A DNA stretch of 64,000 nt from Hyperoodon ampullatus (Eukaryota; Chordata; Mammalia; Artiodactyla; Ziphiidae), in contig CATKHW010000062.1 in the NCBI GenBank assembly GCA_949752795.1, forward strand, positions 434,001 to 498,000. Reading direction: 5' to 3'. The position numbers and the translations under genes were made by a program. Shown in pieces: positions 24,306 to 37,380 of this stretch. Below the pieces are notes generated by a model. The model ran no database searches. It had not been told where the DNA came from and saw nothing but the letters and a program-made list of their open reading frames with translations. Numbering within the stretch: position 1 is the stretch's first letter; each line of letters starts with the position of its first letter.

Positions 24306-25240
24306 GGCAAGGGTATGAAGCAATGTGATCCCAATGGTCATGGAGGATTGTGATGACAAGCGCATGGAGAATTGTGATGACAAGATTATGTACCATTTTG
24401 TTGACAAAGGCAAGGAGCATTATGATGACAAGGTTCATGGAGCACTGTGATGACAAGCATCACGGAGCATAGTGATTACACGGGTCATGGAGCATTGGGA
24501 TGACAAGCGCATGGATCATTGTGATGACAATGGTCATGGAGCATTTTAATGACAAGAGTCCCAGATCATTGTGTTGTCAGGGTTCATGGAGCGTTGTGAT
24601 GACAGTGGTCATGGAGCATTGTGATGACAGGGGTCATGGCGCATTGTGATGAGAAGGTCATGGAGCATTGGGCTGAAAATGTCCATGGAGTACTGTGATG
24701 ACAGGGGTCATGGAGCATTGTGATGACAAAGTACTGGAGCACTGTGATGAGAAGACCATGGAGCCTTGTGATGACAAGTCTCATGGAGCATTCTGATGAA
24801 AAGTGCCATGGAGCATTGTGATTACAGGGGTCTTGGAGCATTGTGATGACAAGGGCATGGAGCATTGGGATGAGAAGGCCATGGAGCGTTCTGATGACAT
24901 GCATCATGGAGCTTTGTGATGACAAGGGCATGGAGCATTGTGATTACAGCGGTCTTGGAGCACTGTGATGAAAAGGGCATGGATCATTGTGATGAAAAAG
25001 GCATGGAGCCTTGTCATGACAGGGTTCAAGGAGCAAACTGACAACAAGTGTCAGGGAGCATTGTGATGACAAGGGTATTGAGTATTGTGATGACAAAGGT
25101 CATGGAGCATTGTGATGAGAAGACCATGGATAATTGTGATGACGAGCGTCATGGGGCGTTGTGATGATAAGTGTTATGGAACATATTGATCACAAGGATT
25201 TGGAGCATTGTGATGACAGAGGTCATGGAGCATTTTGCTT
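24306..25240 (+). repeat. Minisatellite: left part before first landmark
   Basis: Variant-rich units starting right at the sat2 junction. The first units are irregular (24306-24480), consistent with an array edge. Parts resemble 34240-35138, including the GAGTCCCxGATCATTGTGTT variant at about 24560 and 34460. Confidence 0.75.
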
Positions 25241-28200
25241 TCATTGTGATGACAATAGCCTGAAGCATTATGATGATGGGCATGGTGCATTGTGATGACA
25301 GGGTTCATGGAGCATTGAGATGAAAAGGGGCATGGAGCATTGTGATTACAGGAGTCTTGGAGCATTGTGATGACAAAGGCATGGAACATCGTGAATGAGA
25401 AGGCCATGGAGCATTCTGTTGACATGCGTCATGGAGCTTTGTGATGACAAGGGCATGGAGCATTGTGATTACAGGGGTCTTGGAGCATTGTGATGACAAG
25501 GGTCATGGAGCCTTGTGATGACAAGGCTGTGGAACATTGTGATGGCAGGGGTCATGGAGCATTGTTATGACAGGGGTAATGGAGCATTGTGATGACAAGA
25601 GCATGGAGCATTGGTCTGAAAAGTTTCATGGATTATTGTGATGAGAGGGGGCAAGGAGCATTGTGATGAGAAGGGCATGGAACACTGTGATACATGGGTC
25701 ATGGAGGATTGTAATGACAAGCGCATGGAGCATTGTGATAAGAATGGCATCGAGCATTGTGATGAAAAGCATCATGGAGCCTGTGATGACAAGGGCATGG
25801 AACAATTTGATGAGAGGGTTCATGGAGCATTGTGATGACAATGGCATGCAGCATTGTGATGACAAGGGTCATTGAGCTTTGTGATGACAAAGGTCATGGA
25901 GCATTTTGATGACAAGGGTGTGGTGCATTCTGTTGTGAAGGGCAGGGAGCATTGTGATGACAGGGGTTATGGAACATTGTGATTTCAGGGGAATGGAGCA
26001 TTGTGATGATAAAGGCATGTAGCATTGTTGTGACAAGGGTCATGGAATATTGTGATGACAGGGGTGAGGGAGTATTGTGTTGACTAGTGATGGAACATTG
26101 TGATATCAGTGGTGAGAGAGAATTTTGATGAGAAGTGCATGGAGCAGTGTGATGACAAAGTTTATGGAGCATTGTGATGACAAAGATGTGGAGCATTGTG
26201 ATGACAAGCGCATGGCACATTGTGATGCCATGGGTCATGGAGTATTGTGCTAACAAAGGCATTGAGCATTGGGAGGACAAGGGTCACCGAGCATTGTGAT
26301 GAAATGTTCATGGAGCACTGTGGTGACAAAGGTCACAGAGCCTTGTGATGACGAGGGCATGGACCATTGTGATGGCAAAGGTCATGAAGCATTGTGATGA
26401 CTGTAGTCACGGAGCATTGTGATGACAGGGGTCATAGAGCATTGTGATGAAAGGGCATGGAGCATTGTGATGACAGGGGCATGTTGCATTGGTTTGACAA
26501 GTTTCAGGGATTATTGTGATGACAGTGGGCATGGCGCATTGTGATGACAAGGGCATGGAGCATTGTGATGAGAAGGTCATGGAGTATTGTGAAGAAGGGT
26601 GTCAGGGAGCATTGTGATGACATATGTCATGGTCCATTGCGATGACAATGGAATGGAGCATTGTGATGCCAAGTGTCATGGAGGATTGTGATGACAAAGG
26701 TAATGGAGCATTTTGATGACAAGCGCTTGGGGCATTGTGATGACAAGGGTCATGGAGCATTGTGATAACAAGGGCCATTGAGAATTTTGATGACATGTTC
26801 ATGAAGCATTGTGATGACAATCACATGGAGCTTGCTGTGACAGGGATCATGGAGCATTGCGATGACAAGTGCATAGAGAATTGTGATGACAAAGCATGTA
26901 ACACTGTGATGAAAAGCATCATGGAGCACAGTGATGCCAAGAACGTGGAGAATTGTGCTGACAGGGGACATGGAGCATTGTGATGACCAGGGCATGGAGT
27001 ATTGTGATTGCAAGACCGTGGAGCATTGTGATGAGAAGACCATGGATAATTGTGATGATGAGCGTCATGGAGCACTGTAATGACAAGGTGTATGGAGCAT
27101 TGTGATAAAAGGGGTCATGGAGCATTGTGATGACAAGGTTCATGGAGCATTCTGATGACAAGCTTGTGGAGTATTTTGATGACAATGACATGGAGCATTT
27201 TGATGAAAATGGCATTGGGCATTGTGATGAAAAAGACATGGAGCCTTTTCATGACAATTTTCAGGGAGCTTTCTGACGACAAGTGTCAGGGAGCATTGTG
27301 ATGACAAAGGTCATGGAGAATTTGGACGACAAGGGCATGGAGTATTGTGATGACAAGCACATGGAGCTTGCTATGACGGGGTCATGGAGCATTGCGATGA
27401 CAAGTGCATAGAGAATTGTGATGACAAAGCATGTAACACTGTGATGAGAAGTGTCATGGAGCATAGTGATGCCAAGATCGTGGAGAATTCTGATGACAGA
27501 GGACATGGAGCGTTGTGATGACCAGGTCATGGAGCATTGCGATGGCAAGATCGTGGAGCATTGTGATGAGAAGACCATGGATAATTGTGATGACGAGGGT
27601 CATGGAGCACTGTAATGACAAGGGGTATAGAGCACTGTGATGACAGTGGTCATGGAGCATTGTGATGACCGGGGACATGGAGCATTGTGATGCCCAAGGC
27701 ATGGAGCACTGTGATGGCAAGACCGTGGAGCATTGTGATGAGAAGACCATGGATAATTGTGATGAGGAGCGTCATGGAGCACTGTAATGACAAGTTGTAT
27801 GGAGCCTTGTGATGACAGGGGTCATGGAGCATTGTTATGACAGTGGTCATGGAGCATTGTGATGACAAGTGTCATGGAGCATTTTGATGGCAAGATCGTG
27901 GAGCATTGTGATGAGAAGACCATGGACAATTGTGATTACGAGTGTCATGGAGCACTGTAATGACAAGCAGTATGGAGCATTGTGATGACAGGGGTCATGG
28001 AGCATTGTGATGACTGGGGACATGGAGCATTGTGATGACCAGAGCATGGAGCATTGTGATGGCAAGACCGTGGAGCACTGTGATGAGAAGACCATGGATA
28101 ATTGTGATGACGAACATCATGGAGCACTGTAATGACAAGGGACATGGAGCATTGTGATGACAGGTGTCATGGAACATTGTGATGACAGGGGTCATGGATC

Positions 28201-28552
28201 ATTGAGATGACAAGGGTCAGGGAGCATTCTGATGACAAGCTTGTGGAGTATTGTGATGACAATGGCATGGAGCATTGTGATGAAAAGGGCATGGATCATT
28301 GTGATGAAAAAGGCATGGAGACTTGTCATGACAGGGTTCAATGAGCATACTGATGACAAGTGTCAGGGAGCATTGTGATGACAAGTGTATTGAGAATTGT
28401 GATGACAAAGGTCATGGAGCATTGTGATGAGAAGTCCATGGATAATTGTGATGACCAGCGTCATGGGGCGTTGTGATGACAAGTGTTATGGAACATTGTG
28501 ATCACAAGGGTTTGGAGCATTGTGATGAGAGAGGTCATGGAGAATTTTGATT
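25241..28552 (+). repeat. Minisatellite superblock 1 (3312 bp)
   Basis: Delimited by the landmark TCATTGTGATGACAATAGC followed by a TGAAGCATTATGATGATGG variant. Its order of unit variants recurs in superblocks 2 and 3: for example 26602-26820 equals 29890-30108 in content at an offset of 3288 bp. Confidence 0.85.
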
Positions 28553-31477
28553 TCATTGTGATGACAATAGCATGAAGCATTATGATGATGGGCATGGTGC
28601 ATTGTGATGACAGGGTTCATGGAGCATTGAGATGAAAAGAGTCATGGATCATTGTAATAACAAGGGTCTTGGAGCATTGTGATGACAAGGGCATGGAGCA
28701 TTGGTCTGAAAAGTTTCATGGATTATTGTGATGAGAGTGAGCATGGAGCATTGTGATGGCAAGGGCACGGAACACAGTGATACATGTGTCATGGAGGATT
28801 GCAATGACAAGGGCATGGAACATTGTGATGACAAGCGTCATGGAGCTTTGTGATGAAAACGGCATGGAGCAATGTGATGAGAGGTTTCATGGAGGTTTGT
28901 GATGACAATGGCATGGAGCATTGTGATTCCAAGGGTCATGGAGCTTTGTGATGACACAGGCCATGGAGCATTTTGATGACAAGGGCGTGGTGCATTGTGA
29001 TGAGAAGGGCAGGGAGCATTGTGATGACAGGGTCATGGAGCAATTGGATGAAAAGGGTCATGGAACATTTTGATGACAGTGTTTATGGAACATTGTGATG
29101 TTAGGGGTCATGGAGCATTGTGATGAAAAGGGTCATGGAGCATTGTGATGACAGGGGTTATGGAACATTGTGATGTCAGGGGTCATGGAGCATTGTGATG
29201 ATAAGAGCATGTAGCATTGTTGTGACAAGGGTCATGGAACATTGGGATGACAGGGTGGAGGGAGTATTGTGTTGACTAGTGATGGAACATTGTGATATCA
29301 GTGGTGAGAGAGCATTTTGATGAGAGGTGCATGGAGCATTGTGATGACAAGGCTGTGGAGCATTGTGATGAGAAACGCAGGGCACATTGTGATGACATGG
29401 GTCATGGAACATTGTGCTGACAAACGCATGGAGCATTGTGATGACAAGGTTTATGGAGCATTGTGATGACAACGATGTGGAGCATTGTGATGACAAGCGC
29501 ATGGCACATTTGATGCCATGTGTCATGGAGTAATGTGCTGACAAAGGCATGGAGCATTGTGATGACAAGGGTCACCGAGCATTGTGATGAAATGTTCATG
29601 GAGTGTTGTGGTCACAAAGGTCACAGAGCCTTGTGATGACGAGGGCATGGACCATTGTGATGACAAAGGTCATGAAGCATTGTGATGACTGTAGTCACGG
29701 AGCATTGTGATGACAGGGGTCATAGAGCATTGTGATGAAAGGGCATGGAGCATTGTGATGACAGGGGCATGTTGCATTGGTTTGACAAGTTTCAGGGATT
29801 ATTGTGATGACCGTGGGCATGGCGCATTGTGATGACAAGGGCATGGAGCATTGTGATGAGAAGGTCATGGAGTATTGTGAAGAAGGGTGTCAGGGAGCAT
29901 TGTGATGACATATGTCATGGTCCATTGCGATGACAATGGAATGGAGCATTGTGATGCCAAGTGTCATGGAGGATTGTGATGACAAAGGTAATGGAGCATT
30001 TTGATGACAAGCGCTTGGGGCATTGTGATGACAAGGGTCATGGAGCATTGTGATAACAAGGGCCATTGAGAATTTTGATGACATGTTCATGAAGCATTGT
30101 GATGACAATCACATGGAGCTTGCTATGACAGGGGTCATGGAGCATTGCGATGACAAGTGCATAGAGAATTGTGATGACAAAATATGTAACACTGTGATGA
30201 GAAGTATCATGGAGCATAGTGATGCCAAGAACGTGGAGAATTGTGATGACAGGGGACATGGAGCATTGTGATGACCAGGGCATGGAGCATTGTGATGGCA
30301 AGACCGTGGAGCACTGTGATGAGAAGACCATGGATAATTGTGATGACGAGCGTCATGGAGCACTGTAATGACAAGGGGTATGGAGCATTGTGATGACAGG
30401 GGTCATGGAGCATTGTGATGACTGGGGACATGGAGCATTGTGATAACCGGGGGCATGGAGCCTTGTGATGGCAAGATCGTGGAGCACTGTGATGAGAAGA
30501 TCATGGATAATTGTGATGACGAGTGTCATGGAGCACTGTAATGACAGGGGGTATAGAGCACTGTGATGACAGTGGTCATGGAGCATTGTGATGACCGGGG
30601 ACATGGAGCATTGTGATGCCCAAGGCATGGAGCACTGTGATGGCAAGACCGTGGAGCATTGTGATGAGAAGACCATGCATAATTGTGATTAGGAGCGTCA
30701 TGGAGCACTGTAATGACAAGTGGTATGGAGCCTTGTGATGACAGGGGTCATGGAGCATTGTTATGACAGTGGTCATGGAGCATTGTGATGACAATTGTCA
30801 TGGAGAATTTTGATGACAAGGGCGTGGAGCATTGTGATGAGAAGACCATGGACAATTGTGATTACGAGTGTCATGGAGCACTGTAATGACAAGCAGTATG
30901 GAGCATTGTGATGACAGGGTCAAGGAGCATTGTGATGACTGGGGACATGGATCATTGTGATGACCAGGGCATGGTGCATTGTGATGGCAAGACCGTGGAG
31001 CACTGTGATGAGAAGACCATGGATAATTGTGATGACGAACATCATGGAGCACTGTAAGGACAAGGGGCATGGAGCATTGTGTTGACAGGTGTCATGGAGC
31101 ATTGTGATGACAGGGGTCATGGATCATTGAGATGACAAGGGTCAGGGAGCATTCTGATGACAAGCTTGTGGAGTATTGTGATGACAATGTCATGAAGCAT
31201 TGTGATGAAAAGGGCATGGATCATTGTGATGAAAAAGGCATGGAGACTTGTCATGACAGGGTTCAATGAGCATACTGATGACAAGTGTCAGGGAGCATTG
31301 TGATGACAAGTGTATTGAGAATTGTGATGACAAAGGTCATGGAGCATTGTGATGAGAAGTCCATGGATAATTGTGATGACCAACGTCATGGGGCGTTGTG
31401 ATGACAAGTGTTATGGAACATTGTGATCACAAGGGTTTGGAGCATTGTGATGAGAGAGGTCATGGAGAATTTTGATT
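28553..31477 (+). repeat. Minisatellite superblock 2 (2925 bp)
   Basis: Same landmark at both ends. It matches superblock 1 at an offset of about 3288 bp in its middle and about 2925 bp nearer its right end, so it lacks about 360 bp relative to superblock 1. It matches superblock 3 at an offset of 3146 bp. Confidence 0.85.
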
Positions 31478-34400
31478 TCATTGTGATGACAATAGCATGA
31501 AGCATTATGATGATGGGCATGGTGCATTGTGATGACAGGGTTCATGGAGCATTGAGATGAAAAGAGTCATGGATCATTGTAATAACAAGGGTCTTGGAGC
31601 ATTCTGATGACAAGGGCATGGAGTATTGTGATGAGAAGGCCATGGAGCATTCTGATGACATGCGTCAGGGAGCTTTGTGATGACATGGGCATGGAGCATT
31701 GTGATTACAGGGGTCTTGGAGCATTGTCATGACAAGGGCCATGGAGTCTTGTGATGACAAGGCCGTAGAACATTGTGATGGCAGGGGTCATGGAGCATTG
31801 TTATGACAGGTGTAATGGAGCATTGTGATGACAAGGGCATGGAGCATTGGTCTGAAAAGTTTCATGGATTATTGTGATGAGAGTGAGCATGGAGCATTGT
31901 GATGGCAAGGGCACGGAACACAGTGATACATGTGTCATGGAGGATTGCAATGACAAGGGCATGGAGCATTGTGATGACAAGCGCCATGGAGCTTTGTGAT
32001 GACAACGGCATGGAGCAATGTGATGAGAGGTTTCATGGAGGTTTGTGATGACAATGGCATGGAGCATTGTGATTCCAAGGGTCATGGAGCATTGTGATGA
32101 CATAGGCCATGGAGCATTTTGATGACAAGGGCGTGGTGCATTGTGATGAGAAGGGCAGGGAGCATTGTGATGAGAGGGCCATGGAGCAATTGGATGAAAA
32201 GGGTCATGGAACATTTTGATGACAGTGTTTATGGAACATTGTGATGTTAGGGGTCATGGAGCATTGTGATGAAAAGGGTCATGGAGCATTGTGATGACAG
32301 GGGTTATGGAACATTGTGATGTCAGGGGTCATGGAGCATTGTGATGGTAAGAGCATGTAGCATTGTTGTGACAAGGGTCATGGAACATTGGGATGACAGG
32401 GTGGAGGGAGTATTGTGTTGACTAGTGATGGAACATTGTGATATCAGTGGTGAGAGAGCATTTTGATGAGAGGTGCATGGAGCATTGTGATGACAAGGCT
32501 GTGGAGCATTGTGATGAGAAACGCAGGGCACATTGTGATGACATGGGTCATGGAACATTGTGCTGACAAACGCATGGAGCATTGTGATGACAAGGTTTAT
32601 GGAGCATTGTGATGACAACGATGTGGAGCATTGTGATGACAAGTGCACGGCACATTTGAAGCCATGTGTCATGGAGTAATGTGCTGACAAAGGCATGGAG
32701 CATTGTGATGACAAGGGTCACCGATCATTGTGATGAAATGTTCATGGAGTGTTGTGGTCACAAAGGTCACAGAGCCTTGTGATGACGAGGGCATGGACCA
32801 TTGTGATGACAAAGGTCATGAAGCATTGTGATGACTGTAGTCACGGAGCATTTTGATGACAGGGGTCATAGAGCATTGTGATGAAAGGGCATGGAGCATT
32901 GTGATGACAGGGTCATGGAGCATTTTTCTGACAAGTTTCATGGATTATTGTGATGACAGTGGGCATGGCGCATTGTGATGACAAGGGCATGGAGCATTGT
33001 GATGAGAAGGTCATGGAGTATTGTGAAGAAGGGTGTCAGGGAGCATTGTGATGACATATGTCATGGTCTATTGCAATGACAATGGAATGTAGCATTGTGA
33101 TGCCAAGTGTCATGGAGGATTGTGATGACAAAGGTAATGGAGCATTTTGATGACAAGGGCTTGGAGCATTGTGATGACAAGGGTCATGGCGCATTGTGAT
33201 AACAAGGGCCATTGAGAATTTTGATGACATGTTCATGAAGCATTGTGATGACAATCACATGGAGCTTGCTATTACAGGGGTCATGGAGCATTACGATGAC
33301 AAGTGCATAGAGAATTGTGATGACAAAACATGTAACACTGTGATGAGAAGTATCATGGAGCATAGATATGCCAAGAACGTGGATAATTGTGATGACAGGG
33401 GACATGGAGCATTGTGATGACCAGGGCATAGAGCATTGTGATGGCAAGACCGTGGAGCATTGTGATTTGAAGACCATGGATAATTGTGATGACGAGCGTC
33501 ATGGAGCACTGTAATTACAAGGGGTATGGAGCATTGTGATGACAGGGGTCATGGAACATTGTGATGACTGAGGACATGGAGCATCGTGATGACCAAGGCA
33601 TGGAGCATTGTGATGGCAAGACCGTGGAGCATTGTGATGAGAAGACAATGGATAATTGTGATGACGAGCGTCATGGAACACTGTAATGACAAGGGGTATG
33701 GATCATTTTGATGACAGGGGTCATGGAGCATTCTGAAGACAATGAACAGGGAGCATTCTGATGACAAGCTTGTGGAGTTTTGTGATGACAATGACATGGA
33801 GCGTTGTGATGAAAAGGGCATGGAGCATTCTTATGAAAAAGGCATGGAGCATTTTCATGACAGTGTTCAAGGAGTATTCTGACGACAAGTGTCAGGGAGC
33901 ATTGTGATGAAAAGTGTATTGAGAATTGTGATGACAAAGGTCATGGAGCATTGTGACGACAAGTGCATGGAGTATTGTCATGACAGTCATCATGGAGTGT
34001 TGTGATGACAAGTGTTATGGAACATTGTGATCACAAGGGGTTGGAGCATTGTGATGACAGAGGTCATGGACCATTTTGATTTCAAGGAGCATGGAGCATT
34101 GTGATGACAAGGGCATGGAGCAATGTGATCCCAAGGTTCATGGAGGATTGTGATGAAAATGGTAATGGAGTATTGTGATGACAAGCTCATGGAGCATTGT
34201 GATGACAAGGTCATGTAGGATTTTGATGACACAGGCATGGAGAATTGTGATGATAAGGGTCATGGAGCACTGTGATGATAAGCGTCATGGAGCATTGTGA
34301 TTACAGGGGTCATGGAGCATTGGGATGACAAGGGCATGCATCATTGTGATGACAAGTGTCATGGAGCATTGGGCTGAAAATGTTCATGGAGTATTGTGAT

Positions 34401-35138
34401 GACAGGGGTCATGGAGCATTGTGATGACTAGGGAATGGAGCATTGTGATGACAAGAGTCCCGGATCATTGTGTTGTCAGGGGTCATGGAGTGTTGTGATG
34501 ACAGTGGTCATGGAGGATTGTGATGATATGGGTCATGGAGCATTGTGATGAGAAGGTCATGAAGCATTGGGCTGAAAATGTTCATGGAGTATTGTGATGA
34601 CAGGGGTCATGGAGCATTGTAATGAGAAGGGAATTGAGCACTGTGATGACAAGGTCCTGGAGCATTGTGATGGGAAGTCCATGGAGCCTTGTGATGACAA
34701 TTCTCATGGAACATTCTGATGAAAAGGGGCATGGAGCATTGTGATTACAGGGGTCTTGGAGCATTGTGATGACAAGGGCATGGAGTATTGTGATGAGAAG
34801 GCCATGGAGCATTCTGATGACATGCGTCATGGAGATTTGTGCTGACAAGGGCATGGAGTATTGTGATGAAAATGGCATGGATCATTGTTATGAAAAAGGC
34901 ATGAAGCCTTGTCATGACAGGGTTCTAGGAGCATACTGACAACAAGTGTCATGGAGCATTGTGATGACAAGTGTATTGAGCATTGTGATGACAAAGTTCA
35001 TGGAGCATTGTGATGAGAAGACCATGGATAATTTTGATGATGAGCGTCATGGGGTGTTGTGATGATAAGTTTTATGGAACATTGTGATCACAAGGGTTTG
35101 GAGCATTGTGATGACAGAGGTCATGGAGCATTTTGATT
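31478..35138 (+). repeat. Minisatellite superblock 3 (3661 bp)
   Basis: Same landmark at both ends. 32322-32714 repeats the variant order of 29176-29568 at an offset of 3146 bp. It contains about 220 extra bases relative to superblock 2 near 31610-31840. Confidence 0.85.
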
Positions 35139-37380
35139 TCATTGTGATGACAATAGCCTGAAGCATTATGGTGATGGGCATGGTGCATTGTGATGACAGC
35201 GTTCATGGAGCATTGAGATGAAAAGAGGCATGGAGCATTGTGATTACAGGGGTCTTGGAGCATTGTGATGACAAGGGCAAGGAGCATTGTGATGAGAAGG
35301 CCATGGAGCATTCTGATGACATGCGTCATTGAGCTTTGTGATGACAAGGGCATGGAGCATTGTGATTACAGGGGTCTTGGAGCATTGTGATGACAAGGGT
35401 CATGGAGCCTTGTGATGACAATGGTGTGGAACATTGTGATGGAAGGGGTCATGGAGCATTGTTATGACAGGGGTAATGGAGCATTGTGATGAGAAGGGCA
35501 TGGAGCACTGGTCTGAAAAGTTTCATGGATTATTGTGATGAGAGTGGGCATGGAGCATTGTGATGACAAGGTCACGGAACACTGTGATCCATGGGTCATG
35601 GAGGATTGTACTGACAAGGGCATGGAGCATTGTGATGAGAAGGGCATCGTACATTGTTTTGACAAGCGTCATGGAGCTTTGTGATGACAAGGGCATGGAA
35701 CAATGTGATGAGAGGGTTCATGGAACATTGTGATTCCAAGGGTTATGGAGCTTTGTGATGACAAAAGTCATGGAGCATTTTGATGTCAAGGGCGTGGTGC
35801 ATTGTGATGAGAAGGGCAGGGAGCATTTTGATGACAGGGTCATGCAGCAATTTGATGAAAAGTGTAATGGAACATTTTGATGACAGGGGTTATAGAACAT
35901 TGTGATGTCAGGGGTCATGGAGCTTTGGGATGAAAAGGGTCATGGAGCATTTTGATGACAGGGGTTATGGAACATTGTGATGTTCAGGGGTCATGGAGCT
36001 TTGGGATGAAAAGGGTCATGGAGCATTTTGATGACAGGGGTTATGGAACATTGTGATGTCAGGGGTCATGGAACATTGTGATGATAAGGGGATGTAGCAT
36101 TGTGATGACAGGGGTCATGGAACATTGTGATTACAGGGGTGCGGGTGTAATGTGATGATTAGTGATGGAACATTGTGATATCTCTGTTGAGAGAGCATTT
36201 TGATGAGAAGTGCATGGAGCATTGTGATTACAAGGTTTATGGAGCATGACGATGACAAGGTTGTGGACCGTTGTGATGAAAATCACGTGGCACATTGTGA
36301 TGACAAGGGTCATGGAGCATTGTTCTGACAAAGGCATGGAGCATTGTGATGACAAGGGTCACGGAGCATTGTGATGAAAAGTTCATGGAGTATTGTGGTT
36401 ACAAAGGTCACAGAGCCTTGTGATGATGTGGGCATGGACCACAGTGATGACAAATATTATGAAGCATTGTGATGACTGGAGTCACAGTGCATTGTGATGA
36501 CAGGTGTCATGGAGCATTGTGATGACAAGGGCATGGAGCATTGTGATGACAGGGGCATGGAGCATTGGTCTGACAAGTTTAATAGATTATCGTGATGACA
36601 GTGGGCATGGGGCATTGTGATGACAAGGGCATGGGGCATTGTGATGAGAAGGTCATGGAGCATTGTGAAGACAGGTGTCACGGAGCATTGTGATGACATA
36701 TGTCATGGTCCCTTGCGATGACAATGGCATGGAGCATTGTGATGCCAAATGTAATGGAGGATTGTGATGATAAATATAATGGAGCATTGTGATGACTAGG
36801 GCTTGGAGCATTATGATGACAAGGGCCATTGAAAATTTTCATGACAAAGTCGTGAAGCATTGTGATGACATGGTGCTGGAGCATTGTGATGAGAAAACCA
36901 TGGAGCCTTGTGAGACAAGTCTCATGGAGCATACTGATGAAAAGGGGCATGGAGCATTGTGATTAGAGTGTCTTGGAAAATTGTGATGACAAGGGCATGG
37001 AGCATTGTGATGAGAAGACCAAGGAGCAGTCTGATGACATGCGTCATTGAGCTTTGTGATGACAAGGGCATGGAGCATTGTAATTACAGGCGTCTTGGAG
37101 CATTGTGATGAAAAAGGCATGGATCATTGTGATGAAAAAGGCATGGAGCCTTGTCATGACAGGGTTCAAGGAGCATTCAGAGAACAAGTGTCAGGGAGCA
37201 TTTTGATGACAAGTGTATTGAGCATTGTGAGGACAAAGGTCATGGAGCATTGTGAAGAGAAGACCATAGATAATTGTGATGACGAGCGTCATGGGGCATT
37301 GTGATGACAAGTGTTATGGAATATTGTGATCACAAGGGTTTGGAGCAGTGTTATGACAGAGGTCATGGAGCATTTTGATT
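35139..37380 (+). repeat. Minisatellite superblock 4 (2242 bp)
   Basis: Shortest superblock. It contains a local direct duplication of about 70 bp around 35925-36070, where the same three-unit variant string occurs twice in a row. Confidence 0.8.
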
